A stretch of DNA of 64,000 bases from Luidia sarsii (GCA_949987565.1 OX465105.1:23318653-23382652); one strand, 5' to 3'; shown: positions 11,590 through 23,209, counted from the stretch's first letter. Program-made: numbers and translations. The notes: generated by a model from the letters alone, not told the origin.

Positions 11590-12865
11590 TATATTTGACA
11601 ACTCAGGCTGTTATACTCAAGGACAACCCTGCTCCGCAACCAGGGATCGGTCATAAAGGCACTGTACATTAGGAATAATAGTGTAATATAAAAGTACCAC
11701 AGGGGATGCACGCCAATATAATCCAGCCTTCAAATTAATGCGCTAATAAGCCGACTGAAATTGGGCCCGATTTAAATTGGGAAAAAAAATCGAGGGAGCC
11801 TATTATAAAAGTGGTCCAACTTGGCCCTGGGAGAGTATGTGGATGGATTTTGTCCCGTGGGGAATTTCCCAAAACACCCATCTGTCAACAAAACAGTAAT
11901 TGAACAATTGTACAATTAACCCTAACGCTTTGCACCTCCCGCACAGGACACACACTGTATACCGCAATTTACCACAAGGGTGTAGGCTCACGTACAACAG
12001 GACACCACAAAAACCACGCTGTGGAATGTCGTGGTGCATGGCCCTTATCCTCCCACAGGAAAAACCATGTGTGGTTAATTGTGGTTTCAATGTCGGTTAC
12101 AATGTCTTTAGCACTGCAACAAAAATGTGAGAGAGTTCTGGAATGTTCTTTGCTGGCGGTACATATCAATATATGTACAACAGGGAACATTGTCTAATCG
12201 GCTGACGAATGCGCTGAGAAGGCAATTGCGTATATATGAGGCTGAAAAAAACCAGGCGAAATTTGCATCAGAGATGCGGAATGAGAATAGGATTGGACTA
12301 TAGCCACAGGGTGGGACATTCTTGCTTGCGACTGTGACCAGTCGAGAATAAAAAAAGATAGTACTATGATAATAATCAGGAAAAGTAGTCACAAGAAGTA
12401 AAAAAACAGCGTCAAGGTTTTCCAGAGACTTTTGCTCATTGAGTTTTATGTCTGGTTTTCAATCATGAGCCTTTTTAGCATTTGATGAAACAAAAACGGG
12501 CATCCACACGTTGTAATCTGGAAGAAGTGGACCCAAATGGCTATAATTATTTGTTGTATAAAAGTCGTGTATGCATTAACGGGATTTGAACCCAATACAT
12601 TTTAATGCAAGTATTGTAAGCGGTATAGCTGTAGTTTACTTCAGTTCAGAAATGAACAATTATGTTTATATTTATGATTCAAATAGGAAGAATGACAAAA
12701 AATACGCTCCATCTTGGTGTTCTAGACACAGGGCAAGCGTTATACTCATAGGGTGATGTAAACGAGCGATGGTTTGATGTCTGGGGGTGTTTTAGAAGCG
12801 GCAGTAGATTACACGTGGGTGGTTTCACCCGCAGAGGAGGGCTCTGGGCTACGTGCCATGAAGAT
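11590..12865. other. Intergenic, no gene recognised
   Basis: No exon was recognised. Near 12573-12645 there is a weak minus-strand tRNA-like remnant (GGGATTTGAACCCAA and later GGTATAGCTGTAG), perhaps a decayed SINE-1. Confidence 0.4.
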
Positions 12866-12869
12866 TTAG

Positions 12870-13135
12870 GCCCTTAACGAATCCACGGATCAGGCTCGAG
12901 CTCAGGGTTCGTCTCCGTCTGACAGAACCGGAAAATCCAGGTTGTGGTTGTGTCGCCGAATCACGAGGGTAGGTCTATAGGTTGGCTTGATAACTACAGA
13001 GCATTCGTCAACCTATAAACTGCAGTAAAACGCTTGTTTCTAGATGCCTTTGATGACATTATAATTACGGGTGAGAGAAATGTGACCGAAGCATAACCCC
13101 ATACCTAAGCCCGCATTTCGTTAACGGCCTTAATT
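12870..13135. mobile_element. MITE-2 copy (degenerate)
   Basis: Shares TTCGTCTCCGTCTGACA, TTGGCTTGATA.CTACAGAG.ATTC and the right end ACCGAAGC.TAA...CCTAAGCCCGCATTTC with the copies at 13780 and 47963. The left end is eroded. Confidence 0.6.
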
Positions 13136-13779
13136 CGTTTGTCGAGCCCAGCGATGGTCTGCATACCGCCACCAACGGCAATGAGCGCTCAAGATCTACC
13201 AAGCTCAGACTTGGTCGCTTTACAACTGAATGTGTTCAATGCGTGGGTAGGGTTGTCAGGGCTAACTAGCAGTCAGCCCTTCGGGTCAAAGGTCACGCTT
13301 TGTGCTCAGTGTCGTAAACACTTATGGTCCATCAGACTCAACGAAAGGCACAGTCTATCAAATGTTGTCACAAGGGTCCTGGATATAATATCAAGGATAC
13401 TGACAGACGTCAGGCAATCTCTTATACCGTCATGATTCTTTGTTCCAAAAGCTTTGCAGATATTCACAAGCGCTTCAACTACATCAAGTGGCCCATATCA
13501 ACCCACGCGTAGTTTTGGAAACCCATACATAAGGGGTTTACAGATTTGTCAAATAACCTTACAACAAAACCTTGCGTTTGAACCCCTTTGAAAGCAACAC
13601 TATGGACGGTTACATACTTTGAAAGTTCCCACCATCCTCTGTCAATTAATTTGAAAAAGGTGTAAGAAATTAAGTCATAGCATGCTGAAATCGTAACACA
13701 AGCGGCGTTGATTCGGTTTCGGCCGAGAGAGGGCGCTCTCCAACGTCCACACAGCGACACTGTCGACTCGGTGGTTTAC

Positions 13780-13984
13780 GAAATGAAGGCTTAGGCTCGG
13801 GCTCCGGCTTCGTCTCCGTCTGACAAAACCTGGGATGTGGTTTGTTTCCGAATTTAAAGGTTGTTGGCTTGATAGGTACAGAGTATTCACCAAGAAACTG
13901 GGGCCAAACGCTTGTTGCCTGTGATATTGTAACGAGTAAGATAAATATGACCGAAGCCTAAGACCGAGCCTAAGCCTTCATTTG
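13780..13984. mobile_element. MITE-2 copy
   Basis: 205 bp with inverted ends GAAATGAAGGCTTAGGCTCG and CGAGCCTAAGCCTTCATTT. The interior is shared with 47963-48183. No coding capacity. I could not define a target duplication. Confidence 0.75.
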
Positions 13985-14228
13985 AAACATTCATTTAAAA
14001 CAAGTCAGCGCTTGGCAGTATTTTGAAAGCTTTTAAATCTTACACATTTCACGAATGGTTTTAGCAATTTTCCCGCAAGGCGTATAGGAAAGAAAGATGC
14101 CGGCTCATTATAGAAAACCATAAAGAAAAGTTAAAGAGGATGTGTACCCAATAATATATGGTAGTTATTAATTACCACTCAATACAAAAACTTTGCAAAG
14201 CTCTCTGGCTAATTTAGGTCCTTGTTTA
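13985..14228. other. Unique sequence between MITE-2 and the 12-bp array
   Basis: AT-rich; nothing recognised. Confidence 0.4.
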
Positions 14229-17107
14229 CAATAGGGGCAGGGTGATGGTCATGGTGATGGTCATGGTGATGGTCAGGGTGATGGGCAGGGTGATGGGTAG
14301 GGTGATGGTCATGGTGATGGTCATGGTGATGGTCAGGGTGATGGTCATGGTGATGGTCAGGGTGATGGGTAGGGTGATGGTCATGGTGATGGTCATGGTG
14401 ATGGTCATGGTGATGGTCAGGGTGATGGGCAGGGTGATGGGTAGGGTGATGGTCATGGTGATGGTCATGGTGATGGTCAGGGTGATGGGCAGGGTGATGG
14501 GTAGGGTGATGGTCATGGTGATGGTCAGGGTGATGGTCATGGTGATGGTCAGGGTGATGGTCATGGTGATGGTCATGGTGATGGTCAGGGTGATGGGCAG
14601 GGTGATGGGCAGGGTGATGGGCAGGGTGATGGTCATGGTGATGGTCAGGGTGATGGGCAGGGTGATGGTCAGGTTGATGGTCAGGGTGATGGTCATGGGG
14701 ATGGTCAGGGTGATGGTCATGGTGATGGTCATGGTGATGGTCATGGTGATGGTCATGGTGATGGTCATGGTGATGGTCAGGGTGATGGGCAGGGTGATGG
14801 GCAGGGTGATGGTCATGGTGATGGTCAGGGTGATGGTCATGGTGATGGTCATGGTGATGGTCATGGTGATGGTCATGGTGATGGTCATGGTGATGGTCAG
14901 GGTGATGGGCAGGGTGATGGGCAGGGTGATGGGCAGGGTGATGGGCAGGGTGATGGTCAAGGTGATGGGCAGGGTGATGGGCAGGGTGATGGGCAGGGTG
15001 ATGGTCAGGGTGATGGTCAGGTTGATGGTCAGGGTGATGGTCATGGGGATGGTCAGGGTGATGGTCATGGTGATGGTCATGGTGATGGTCATGGTGATGG
15101 TCATGGTGATGGTCATGGTGATGGTCAGGGTGATGGGCAGGGTGATGGGCAGGGTGATGGGCAGGGTGATGGGCAGGGTGATGGTCAGGGTGATGGTCAT
15201 GGTGATGGTCATGGTGATGGGCAGGGTGATGGTCAGGGTGATGGGCAGGGTGATGGTCATGGTGATGGTCATGGTGATGGTCATGGTGATGGTCAGGGTG
15301 ATGGGCAGGGTGATGGTCAGGGTGATGGTCAGGTTGATGGTCAGGGTGATGGTCATGGTGATGGTCAGGGTGATGGGCAGGGTGATGGGCAGGGTGATGG
15401 TCAGGGTGATGGTCAGGGTGATGGTCAGGGTGATGGGCAGGGTGATGGGCAGGGTGATGGGCAGGGTGATGGTCATGGTGATGCTCAGTGTGATGGGCAG
15501 TGTGATGGTCAGGGTGATGGGCAGGGTGATGGTCATGGTGATGGTCATGGTGATGGTCATGGTGATGGTCAGGGTGATGGGCAGGGTGATGGTCAGGGTG
15601 ATGGTCAGGTTGATGGTCAGGGTGATGGTCATGGTGATGGTCAGGGTGATGGGCAGGGTGATGGGCAGGGTGATGGTCAGGGTGATGGGCAGGGTGATGG
15701 TCAGGGTGATGGTCAGGTTGATGGTCATGGTGATGGTCAGGGTGATGGTCAGGTTGATGGTCAGTGTGATGGGCAGGGTGATGGTCAGGGTGATGGTCAT
15801 GGTGATGGTCATGGTGATGGTCATGGTGATGGTCAGGGTGATGGGCAGGGTGATGGGCAGGGTGATGGTCAGGGTGATGGGCAGGGTGATGATCAGGGTG
15901 ATGGTCAGGGTGATGGTCAGGTTGATGGTCAGTGTGATGGGCAGGGTGATGGGCAGGGTGATGGTCAAGGTGACGGGCAGGGTGATGGGCAGGGTGATGG
16001 GCAGGGTGATGGGCAGGGTGATGGGCAGGGTGATGGTCAGGGTGATGGGCATGGTGATTGTCATGGTGATGGTCAGGGTGATGGTCAGGCTGATGGTCAG
16101 GGTGATGGGTAGGGTGATGGTCAGGGTGATGGGCAGGGTGATGGGCAGGGTGATGGGCAGGGTGATGGTCAGGGTGATGGGCAGGGTGATGGTCAGGGTG
16201 ATGATCAGGGTGATGGTCAGGGTGATGGTCAGGTTGATGGTCAGTGTGATGGGCAGGGTGATGGGCAGGGTGATGGTCAAGGTGACGGGCAGGGTGATGG
16301 GCAGGGTGATGGGCAGGGTGATGGGCAGGGTGATGGGCAGGGTGATGGGCAGGGTGATGGGCACGGTGATTGTCATGGTGATGGTCAGGGTGATGGTCAG
16401 GCTGATGGGCAGGGTGATGGTCATGGTGATGGTCATAGTGATGATCAGGGTGATGGTCAGGGTGATGGTCAGGGTGATGGTCAGGGTGATGGTCAGGGCG
16501 ATGGGCAGGGTGATGGGTAGGGTGATGGGCAGGGTGATGGGTAGGGTGATGGGCAGGGTGATGGTCAGGGTGATGGTCAGGGTGATGGTCAGGGTGATGG
16601 GCAGGGTGATGGTCAGGGTGATGGGCAGGGCGATGGGCAGGGTGATGGGTAGGGTGATGGGCAGGGTGATGGGTAGGGTGATGGTCAGGGTGATGGGCAG
16701 GGTGATGGTCAGGGTGATGGGCAGAGTGATGGTCAGGGTGATGGTCAGGGTGATGGGTAGGGTGATGGTCAGGGTGATGGGCAGGGTGATGGGCAGGGTG
16801 ATGGGCAGGGTGATGGGCAGGGTGATGGGCAGGGTGATGTGTAGGGTGATGCTCAGTGTGATGGGCAGGGTGATGGGCAGGGTGATGGGCAGGGTGATGG
16901 TCAGGGTGATGGTCAGGGTGATGGGCAGGGTGATGGGCAGGGTGATGGTCAGGGTGATGGGCAGGGTGATGGGCAGGGTGATGGTCAGGGTGATGGGCAG
17001 GGTGATGGTCACGGTGATGGTCAGGGTGATGTGTAGGGTGATGCTCAGTGTGATGGGCAGGGTGATGGGCAGGGTGATGGGCAGGGTGATGGGCAGGGTG
17101 ATGGGCA
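14229..17107. repeat. 2.9-kb tandem array of a 12-bp unit (GGTGATGGKCAK)
   Basis: Roughly 240 copies of a 12-bp unit with three main variants (GGTGATGGTCAT, GGTGATGGTCAG, GGTGATGGGCAG). Because 12 is a multiple of 3 and the unit lacks stops, three frames stay open for 930-980 codons (His-His-Pro-Asp/Ala type, Leu-Pro-Ile-Thr type, Met-Val type). Higher-order structure is visible: a block with GATGATCAGGGTG and GTGACGGGCAG recurs with a 312-bp offset (15891 and 16203), and a block with CATGGGGATGG recurs 348 bp apart (about 14690 and 15040). I do not call it a gene. Confidence 0.95.
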
Positions 17108-17153
17108 GTATTGAAATGAAAGGCAGTTCCCATAATCATGGATTTTTGTTCTG

Positions 17154-17193
17154 ACTCACACAAAGTCTTGAGTAATCAAGACTTTGTGTGAGT
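17154..17193. repeat. Perfect 18-bp inverted repeat (4-nt loop)
   Basis: The arms are ACTCACACAAAGTCTTGA and its exact complement, separated by GTAA. It lies 46 bp beyond the end of the 12-bp array and would extrude as a stable hairpin. It is not followed by a gene. Confidence 0.9.
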
Positions 17194-17242
17194 TTGTATT
17201 TAACATTCAGAATGAGATGGAACCAAATTTGAAATAATAATA

Positions 17243-17335
17243 ACACACTTGAACCCGAGACCTCTTGTTTTGCATACCAGCGTTCTTACCACCTGAGCCA
17301 TATAGTCAACTACTAGTCTTTGCGGGACTACAGGC
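17243..17335 (-). mobile_element. SINE-1 copy
   Basis: On the minus strand: TGGCTCAGGTGGTAAGAACG, CTGGTATGCAAAACAAG, GGTCTCGGGTTCAAGTG. The flanking TAGTCAACTACTAGTCTTTG is the shared body of this SINE. Confidence 0.65.
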
Positions 17336-17749
17336 GAAGGAAGAGTGAAGATAATGAGTACATTACATTATCTATCAATTGTTTATTTCATACACGGCAC
17401 ATAACTGGTTATCACAGGTTGAGAAATGGCCACACAATTGATCGAGATCAATGATCGAGATCAGGTGGCAAACAAAGTTATAAACTGACTTCACACTGAC
17501 GACTAATAGCTTTCTTTAACTTCAGGGGATCGTGGGGATAAACGTTGGTACCGGTGTCATGCCAAATAGTGTCCCCTGTCAAATAGTGTCCGCTCATTAG
17601 CATACTGATCGCTGATTGGTTCAATACGTATGGCATTCAACCACCGTGGTTGGGGTATGGTTGCGCACTACACACGTATGACGCATTGTGTATGGTTTCT
17701 GGGCTAACACACGCAACTTGGGCACTTTGGTACCGTTTGACCCTAACTG

Positions 17750-17910
17750 TAAGCGTAACGCTAACCCTAACCCAAACAACCCTAACCCTAACCCTAACCC
17801 TAACCCTAACTCTAACCCTAACCCTAACCCTAATCCTAATCCCAATCCTAATCCAAACCCTTACCCTAACGACCCTAATCCTAATCCTAACCATAACTCT
17901 ATCCCTAACG
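17750..17910 (+). repeat. Interstitial telomere-like array (CCCTAA)n
   Basis: About 25 units of CCCTAA with scattered variants (CCTAAT, CCAAAC). The complementary strand reads TTAGGG, the telomere unit of most animals outside arthropods and nematodes. It is too degenerate to be a chromosome end. Confidence 0.85.
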
Positions 17911-18072
17911 CTAACCAATCAGCGATCAGTATGCTAATGACCGGACAGAATGTGGCAGGGACACGTTTTGGCAGGACACCGGTAGTGAATTCAAACGGGC
18001 ATGAAATCCTGACCAACAAATAAAGGAACGACTGAATGGCAACTTAAAAAAAGTACAAAGTTAGGCAAAGAA

Positions 18073-18200
18073 GACTTTGACTGGACCGGGCCTTGAACCA
18101 GACAGATCTAGTTTTGCGTACTTTAGTCGTGCTCTTACCATCTGAACTACCCAGCGTGGCCTTCCTACGTTTCTGTCAACTAGTCTTTGCACGGGGCGGG
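18073..18200 (-). mobile_element. SINE-1 copy (decayed head)
   Basis: Reverse complement of ACCGGGCCTTGAACCAGAC and GCTCTTACCATCTGAACTA, followed by the family body GTCAACTAGTCTTTGCACGG. Confidence 0.6.
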
Positions 18201-18456
18201 GACGCGACTCTAAAAGCATCCATCAATGAATTTAAAATCACATTAATATTCGAACCGGCGAGGAAAGTGCGCCATCGTATTCTTGTTTAATGACAACGAT
18301 GTTTTTTTTTTTACCATAGACCATCGAGGTCTTCCATTGTCCAAGTTTTTCTTAATGGGGTCTTTAATATGTAATAGGCCTATGCTCGTATAATGTTCAG
18401 CCTTGTCTTTGTTTGAGCGCTGAAAAAAAGGGCTAATCCATCGGACGACTCCCGCT

Positions 18457-18464
18457 TATAAATA
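18457..18464 (+). promoter_or_regulatory. Possible TATA box of the lectin-PAN gene
   Basis: TATAAATA about 300 bp upstream of the start codon at 18764, in otherwise unremarkable sequence. Assignment rests on position only; an initiator was not identified. Confidence 0.3.
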
Positions 18465-18763
18465 GTACACGAGGCCTCGTCGGTTGGCTGCCTATATATT
18501 CTAAAACTGTCTGTCCTTTAATCACATCGCTTCGTCGCATTCTACCGGTAACCGTAAACCACTCTCAAAACAGTCTCTATCTCTCATTCATTTTGATCCA
18601 TCACGAAAGCCGCCAACCGTCGAGTCATTACCATACAGGAGTTTATTGCGTGAAAGCGTAGAAGTACTTTGCACGAAATACAGTTTTTTTAACTGGGGAA
18701 GGCGTTTGATAAACTCCAGAGAAAGACGCCTGAACAAGACAAAAAAACCAAAACAAAGACGAG

Positions 18764-19465
18764 ATGCGCGCAAGAGTTCTCGTAGCGTTCCTGGTGGGGC
18801 TGCAGGGAGTGGCGGTCGCGCTCCGCAGGAGCTGCCCGGGTCCCGACTGGACCTACCACGGGGGGAACTGCTACCTGGAGCCCGCCGGGGACCTACGCCG
18901 GTCCTGGCACGACGCTCGGGCCCTGTGCCGGAGTCTCGGAGGGGACCTGGCCCTGCCTCGCAGCCGGGAGGAGAACGACTTCGTGCACGATACGACGCTG
19001 CCCGGCAGCGACGGAACCGTGGGGACTAACCTGTGGCTCGGCTGCTTCTTCGACCGCGACCACTGGGATTGCGCCGGTTACAGCAACTTCGTCGACAGGA
19101 ATCCAGACGGAAACTGCACCGCCATGCGTCTCAACAACGACCCCTCGAGCGAGTGGAGCGCGGCAATGTGCAGGAAAAAGAAGCGATTCCTGTGCCAGGC
19201 CGTGGTGGGACCGCAGGCCCGCTCGCTGACCTGCTCCGCGATCCCCTGCGACCGGCCCCGCTGCCTCGCCGACCACGCCCTGGCCGAGCTCCGACCGGCG
19301 TCAGCCCTGGGCCTGATGTGCTGCATCGCCTGCTACCGGGAGCCGGGCTGCCGCTCCTTCAATCTGCGCGGGGACGTGTGCCAGCTCAACAACGCCACCG
19401 CCTCCCAAGTGGCCGCCGAGTACTTCGGCGTCGTGCCCGGCTGCGCCTACTACGAGTACGAGTGA
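18764..19465 (+). CDS. Secreted C-type-lectin-like plus PAN/apple domain protein (intronless)
   Basis: A single open frame of 233 aa. Residues 1-19 form a signal peptide ending AVA. A C-type-lectin-like domain spans about 24-145: W29 and Y31, ARALC55, WLGC94, then C103, C118, C136 and C144. The sugar/calcium motifs of canonical lectins (EPN or QPD, and WND) are not present: the loop reads RNPDGNC and the WND position SEWSAAMC. C94 and C103 look like an extra pair. A cysteine-rich PAN/apple-like module follows (157-227) with CRSFN and CQLNNA, matching the signature of the PAN domain in the gene at 1401-6425. The codons are strongly C/G-ending, and the start is the first Met, directly before the hydrophobic segment. 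It is probably extracellular, with protein or non-calcium glycan binding; the role is inferred. Absence of introns could mean a retrocopy, or simply a compact gene whose 5' UTR introns are not visible. Confidence 0.85.
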   Translation: MRARVLVAFLVGLQGVAVALRRSCPGPDWTYHGGNCYLEPAGDLRRSWHDARALCRSLGGDLALPRSREENDFVHDTTLPGSDGTVGTNLWLGCFFDRDHWDCAGYSNFVDRNPDGNCTAMRLNNDPSSEWSAAMCRKKKRFLCQAVVGPQARSLTCSAIPCDRPRCLADHALAELRPASALGLMCCIACYREPGCRSFNLRGDVCQLNNATASQVAAEYFGVVPGCAYYEYE

Positions 19466-19830
19466 GCTCGCCCGTGGCTGGCTATATAGGGCCTATAATA
19501 ATAGTCCGACCCAAGCGGCATCCCCGACTCTCGCAACGTTCGATCAGAAGAGAACTAGTCGAGCAAACTCGTTTGAACGGCGATGCGACGCCAGTTCTTG
19601 CCGGTTGAACGATACGCGAGTATACCATGCCGGTGTTTTGTTCGTGAATTGTGACACTTGTAGACAAGCCCGTTGTAGATGACATTAATCCGTATATAGA
19701 CAGCCGTTTTTTAAGTGTTTTTATGTAGGACTGTAAGGGGGTTCTATACAGAAAGGAACATGTATATTATAGAAAGGAACATCGCTATGGATGATGCCAT
19801 GGTTCACGATAGCTTATAATACCTACATAT

Positions 19831-20225
19831 GTGACCCGGCACAACGATATGTGGAATATACATACGTTTTTTTAATTTTCGGAAAGTTAATGTATTGGAG
19901 GATATTATGTCCAAAGGATTTTTCCGAAATCTGTCTCTAAATGTTGAAAAAACGAGGATTTCGGGTGAGTGTTTGTGTACTGTTTTCACGAAAATGTAAA
20001 GTTCCTGCCTTTTTGAATGGCCGCTTTCGAGGAGTTAGAATGGCGCTGCTATATTGTGTCTGGTACCAAATGAACGAGCGAAGTCCCCTTGTACTATTTA
20101 CAACAAAGTTCACACGAAAATAATGTTGATATCATTTGAAAGCTAATGGTATACTCTTTCACATATTAGAAAATCGCAAAATCTCAAAAGTGGGGGTTAT
20201 TCTTCATTATGCTGTGCCGGGTCAC
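19831..20225 (+). mobile_element. MITE-1 copy 2, long variant
   Basis: 395 bp with family ends and ATAT on both sides. The interior contains an extra segment with GGATATTATGTCCAAAGGAT, TGTTGAAAAAACGAGGATTT and GGCCGCTTTCGAGGAGTTAG. The segment is shared with the copy at 54479 and absent from the 250-bp copies. Confidence 0.85.
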
Positions 20226-20354
20226 ATATATAATAGGATAAACGGCATTTTAGATACGCTGTAGTAGATGAATATTTCCATTTGTTACAGTTGTATACTA
20301 TTTCACAGTTAATTCTCCTTTGGTTGAACAGAACATTAATCTCAACCATTAGGA

Positions 20355-20425
20355 GGGTCTGACATTTCGATCACAGCAGGACCTTTCTCGAGAAATGTCC
20401 TGCTAGGATCGAAATGTCAGGCCTA
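20355..20425. repeat. Folded-back copy of the GAAACGTCAGGCC repeat
   Basis: GGGTCTGACATTTCGATCAC and GGATCGAAATGTCAGGCC face each other around AGCAGGACCTTTCTCGAGAA, giving an imperfect hairpin about 70 bp long. Confidence 0.6.
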
Positions 20426-20799
20426 CTCATATTTGTAATTCTTCTCACTATTTTTCGAATTTTGAATTTTTGTCATCTTTGATAGTCAGTAAGCAGTTCA
20501 CAACATTTTTTGCACATTGTTCTATTGATATTTAAACTCTGAACTGAGGCATAAGCTATTTACATTACTCTACTTAGAAATTGCATATCATGTTTATTAT
20601 AATTAAACGTGTATTTTTGAACTTGGCGTTGGACTTGATAAATAGGTACCAATTAATACTATTGGGCCAAATATTAACGACAGCAGGGCGTTTCTCTGCA
20701 CACTTTTACCTTGCGGGGGTATGGGATGAATTCAAGAACCGGGTTATCCCGTGTAGGAGGTTTGTGGTGATAACGTATAATTATAGCATTTCTTAAAGC

Positions 20800-21130
20800 C
20801 CCTACACAACATTGGTAAGATCGAAAAACAGAAATGTTCACAGATTTACATGAAACTTATACAGTTTGAAGATGGTTATAGTAGAAACTTCGCACTGAAA
20901 TATTTCTGCCTAAAATGTTGAATTTTGGGAGAAAAGAGTAAAAGAAAACGTTTACGTCTCACTGAGATCTGAACTATTTTTCGGAACAGTACGGCGTTGA
21001 ATGCTGCATTTTCGCAAAACAAATGAAGCGGTTTTCACGATTTTCTCGAGACTCGGTTGGCGGATTGAGCTGAATTTTTCACAGGTGTGCTATTTCATGC
21101 ATATAATCAGACAACGTATGGATGCCATTT
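20800..21130. repeat. Dispersed repeat, related to 160-950
   Basis: Shares CACAACATTGGTAAGATCGA, AAAACAGAAATGTTC and TGCTATTTCATGCATATAAT with inverted sequence near the left edge. No ends were defined. Confidence 0.4.
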
Positions 21131-21294
21131 TTTGACCGCGACCAATGTGGTGTAGGGGCTTTAACAGAAGGAGTTTATATGACTGTGAAAATACCCGATA
21201 ACTTAAAGTGTCGGTTAGTGTGTACTCTTTTCGTCGTCGTCGTGAGTCAGGCATGGTACACATTAAGTTACCGGCTCTTTTCATAGACCTATAT

Positions 21295-21551
21295 GTGACC
21301 CGGCACATCATAATGAGAAATAACCCCCTTTTTTTGAGATTTTGAGATTTTCTAATGATGTGAAAGAGTGTAGAGCCTACCATTAGCTTTTAAATGATAT
21401 CAAAGTTTCCTCCAATACATTAACTTTCCGAAAAAAAAAAAAAAAAAAAAAAAAGATTTTTAATCGAATTGAGGAGATACTTAGACTTAAGGCATTGTTT
21501 AATCGAAAAGTGTTTTGGTGGGATATTCCTCATGTCGCTGTGCCAGTTCAC
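21295..21551 (-). mobile_element. MITE-1 copy 3 (reverse)
   Basis: Starts GTGACCCGGCACATCATAAT and ends GCTGTGCCAGTTCAC; a long A run interrupts it near 21430. The flanks are ATAT and ATAA. Confidence 0.8.
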
Positions 21552-22526
21552 ATAATTATGTACTCCTTCTTTTTTCTAACTATTTCAGTCTTGAAACGAT
21601 GTCAACTATTTACATGGTGTCACTTTGAAATACAAACAGATGAAAGTCTCAGTGTAAAGGACCAAAACGTAGGTGTGCATGGTGTCGGAAATAGACTTCA
21701 TTTTTGACTTATTTTACTCAGCATTGGGTTTGCGAATAGCGCCACCTATTGCGCAGGGATGGCGAAACAGCGGAACTGGTGCGGATAGCTAAACGTATGC
21801 GTATGCGTAGGCGTATCCGTTCGCGTGCGAAACCTCTGTATTCCTGAGGAGACACGGATATGCCCGTACGTCTCTTGAAAGAGATAAGGCGGCGTATAGA
21901 CACGCTGCGGAAACTGATCAGAAAGACCGTTCAAGGCCCGTACAGGGGAATGGTAGAGCTTCTATCCAGTGAGTTGGTCATGTGCTAGCGAAAAGTAGTG
22001 GATGTGTGTGACCGGAAAACAAAACGAGTATAGAGAAGACAATTAGACAGCGAAAGGATGCTTGAAATGATTTCGTATTCTGGTACAACATGACTAAGTT
22101 TGTGTAATCGGGTTTTCGAAGATCGTATTAAGAAAATTATGAATAAACTTAATCTGTAAACGGTGTAAGGGTTTCACCTCTGTCAGTTCATGGAATTAGA
22201 GCAGTGTGTTAGTCTGCTAAGTCGGCTGAAAGTGCTTTGGACTGCGCCGTTTTGTGACGCCGCTTAACGTTAATTAGGCCTACAGTCTGAGGTTTTGTCT
22301 CGAAACCAGACAATTTCCACTTTTCGGACATGTTGGATGCTTCAAAACCTAAGCCAAATGACCATCTATCCATTTTGACCAATAGTGTGAGGCTTCATTC
22401 TACTTTGCTCAGTGTGAGATGAAGCATAACAAACTTCTGCCTGCCCGTTATCTAGTATAATGGGTATTTTTCAGATAAATGTTCTTTTAAATGCACTCTG
22501 AAAGTGACTAGAGTAATATGATAAAT
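21552..22526. other. Intergenic, no gene recognised
   Basis: No exon or known repeat was identified. A short region at 21795-21825 alternates GCGTATGCGTAGGCGTA. Confidence 0.4.
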
Positions 22527-22702
22527 ATATCATGATGTTTGCGTCGAGGAGAATGTAATTCAATGAGGTTTTTTCCCTGCTCGACGTGAACCCGCGACTC
22601 CCACTTTGTAACTGCCTAGTATTTTTTCATCAGGCATCGGGCAAAGCACTGATCATTCAGTGTTTATCACGTCGAGCAGGGCAAACCCTCATTGAATTAA
22701 AG
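22527..22702. mobile_element. FB-1 copy without tRNA-like module
   Basis: The left arm ATGATGTTTGCGTCGAGGAG continues into AATTCAATGAGG and CCCTGCTCGACGTGA. The right arm returns TCACGTCGAGCAGGGCAAA and CCTCATTGAATT. The tRNA-like head is reduced to GAACCCGCGACTCCC. Confidence 0.7.
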
Positions 22703-22926
22703 TAATAGGCCTATTGTGCAAAAATATACAAACGTAAGAGAACGGAATGCTATTCATGAAATGAAGGAATCGCTGTAGCCAAAACAGCTACTGGTTTTTG
22801 CATCTGAATGAAAAGTGGAGTAATCCGTGGAGATATGATTATTTTATGACAGTTCGTGGATCAGTGGTTCTGACTTTCCTCCTACCCCTCTGAAGACAGT
22901 TGACTAGTGGGTAGACCTCCGCCCTC

Positions 22927-22996
22927 TAATCTCTAGATAGCTCAGGTGGCAGGACGCTGCTACGTTGAACTACAGGTCTGGTGTTTAAATCTCCTC
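22927..22996 (+). mobile_element. SINE-1 copy (decayed)
   Basis: TAGATAGCTCAGGTGGCAGG, CGCTGCTACG and GGTCTGGTGTTTAAATCTCC correspond to the tRNA-like head; the B box is mutated. Confidence 0.5.
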
Positions 22997-23137
22997 TAAA
23001 AAAAATGAATATCTGTTGTAAACAAAGAACGCACACCAACCTGAACAATGTGAATCAAAGAGGTTTTGCCCTAACTCGACGTGGTAAACACTGAATGCTC
23101 AGTGCTTTGCCTGGTGCCTGATAAAAATATTTCAGGC

Positions 23138-23209
23138 AGCTCGGGCGGGATTCGAACCCGCGACTCCCGAATTCTAGTACGGACGTCTTAACCACTGGAC
23201 CACCGAGCT
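23138..23209 (-). tRNA. tRNA-like sequence (FB-1-borne)
   Basis: Reverse complement of the module at 9144-9215, with acceptor AGCTCGG/CCGAGCT and a perfect T stem GCGGG/CCCGC. The anticodon stem is weak, as in the other copies. Confidence 0.4.

Noticed and set aside
14209..17163. Open frames of 928-984 codons on both strands (His/Pro/Asp-rich, Leu-Pro-Ile-Thr, Met-Val)
   Set aside because: All arise from a 12-bp tandem unit whose length is a multiple of three and which lacks stops. There is no signal, start context or non-repeat domain.
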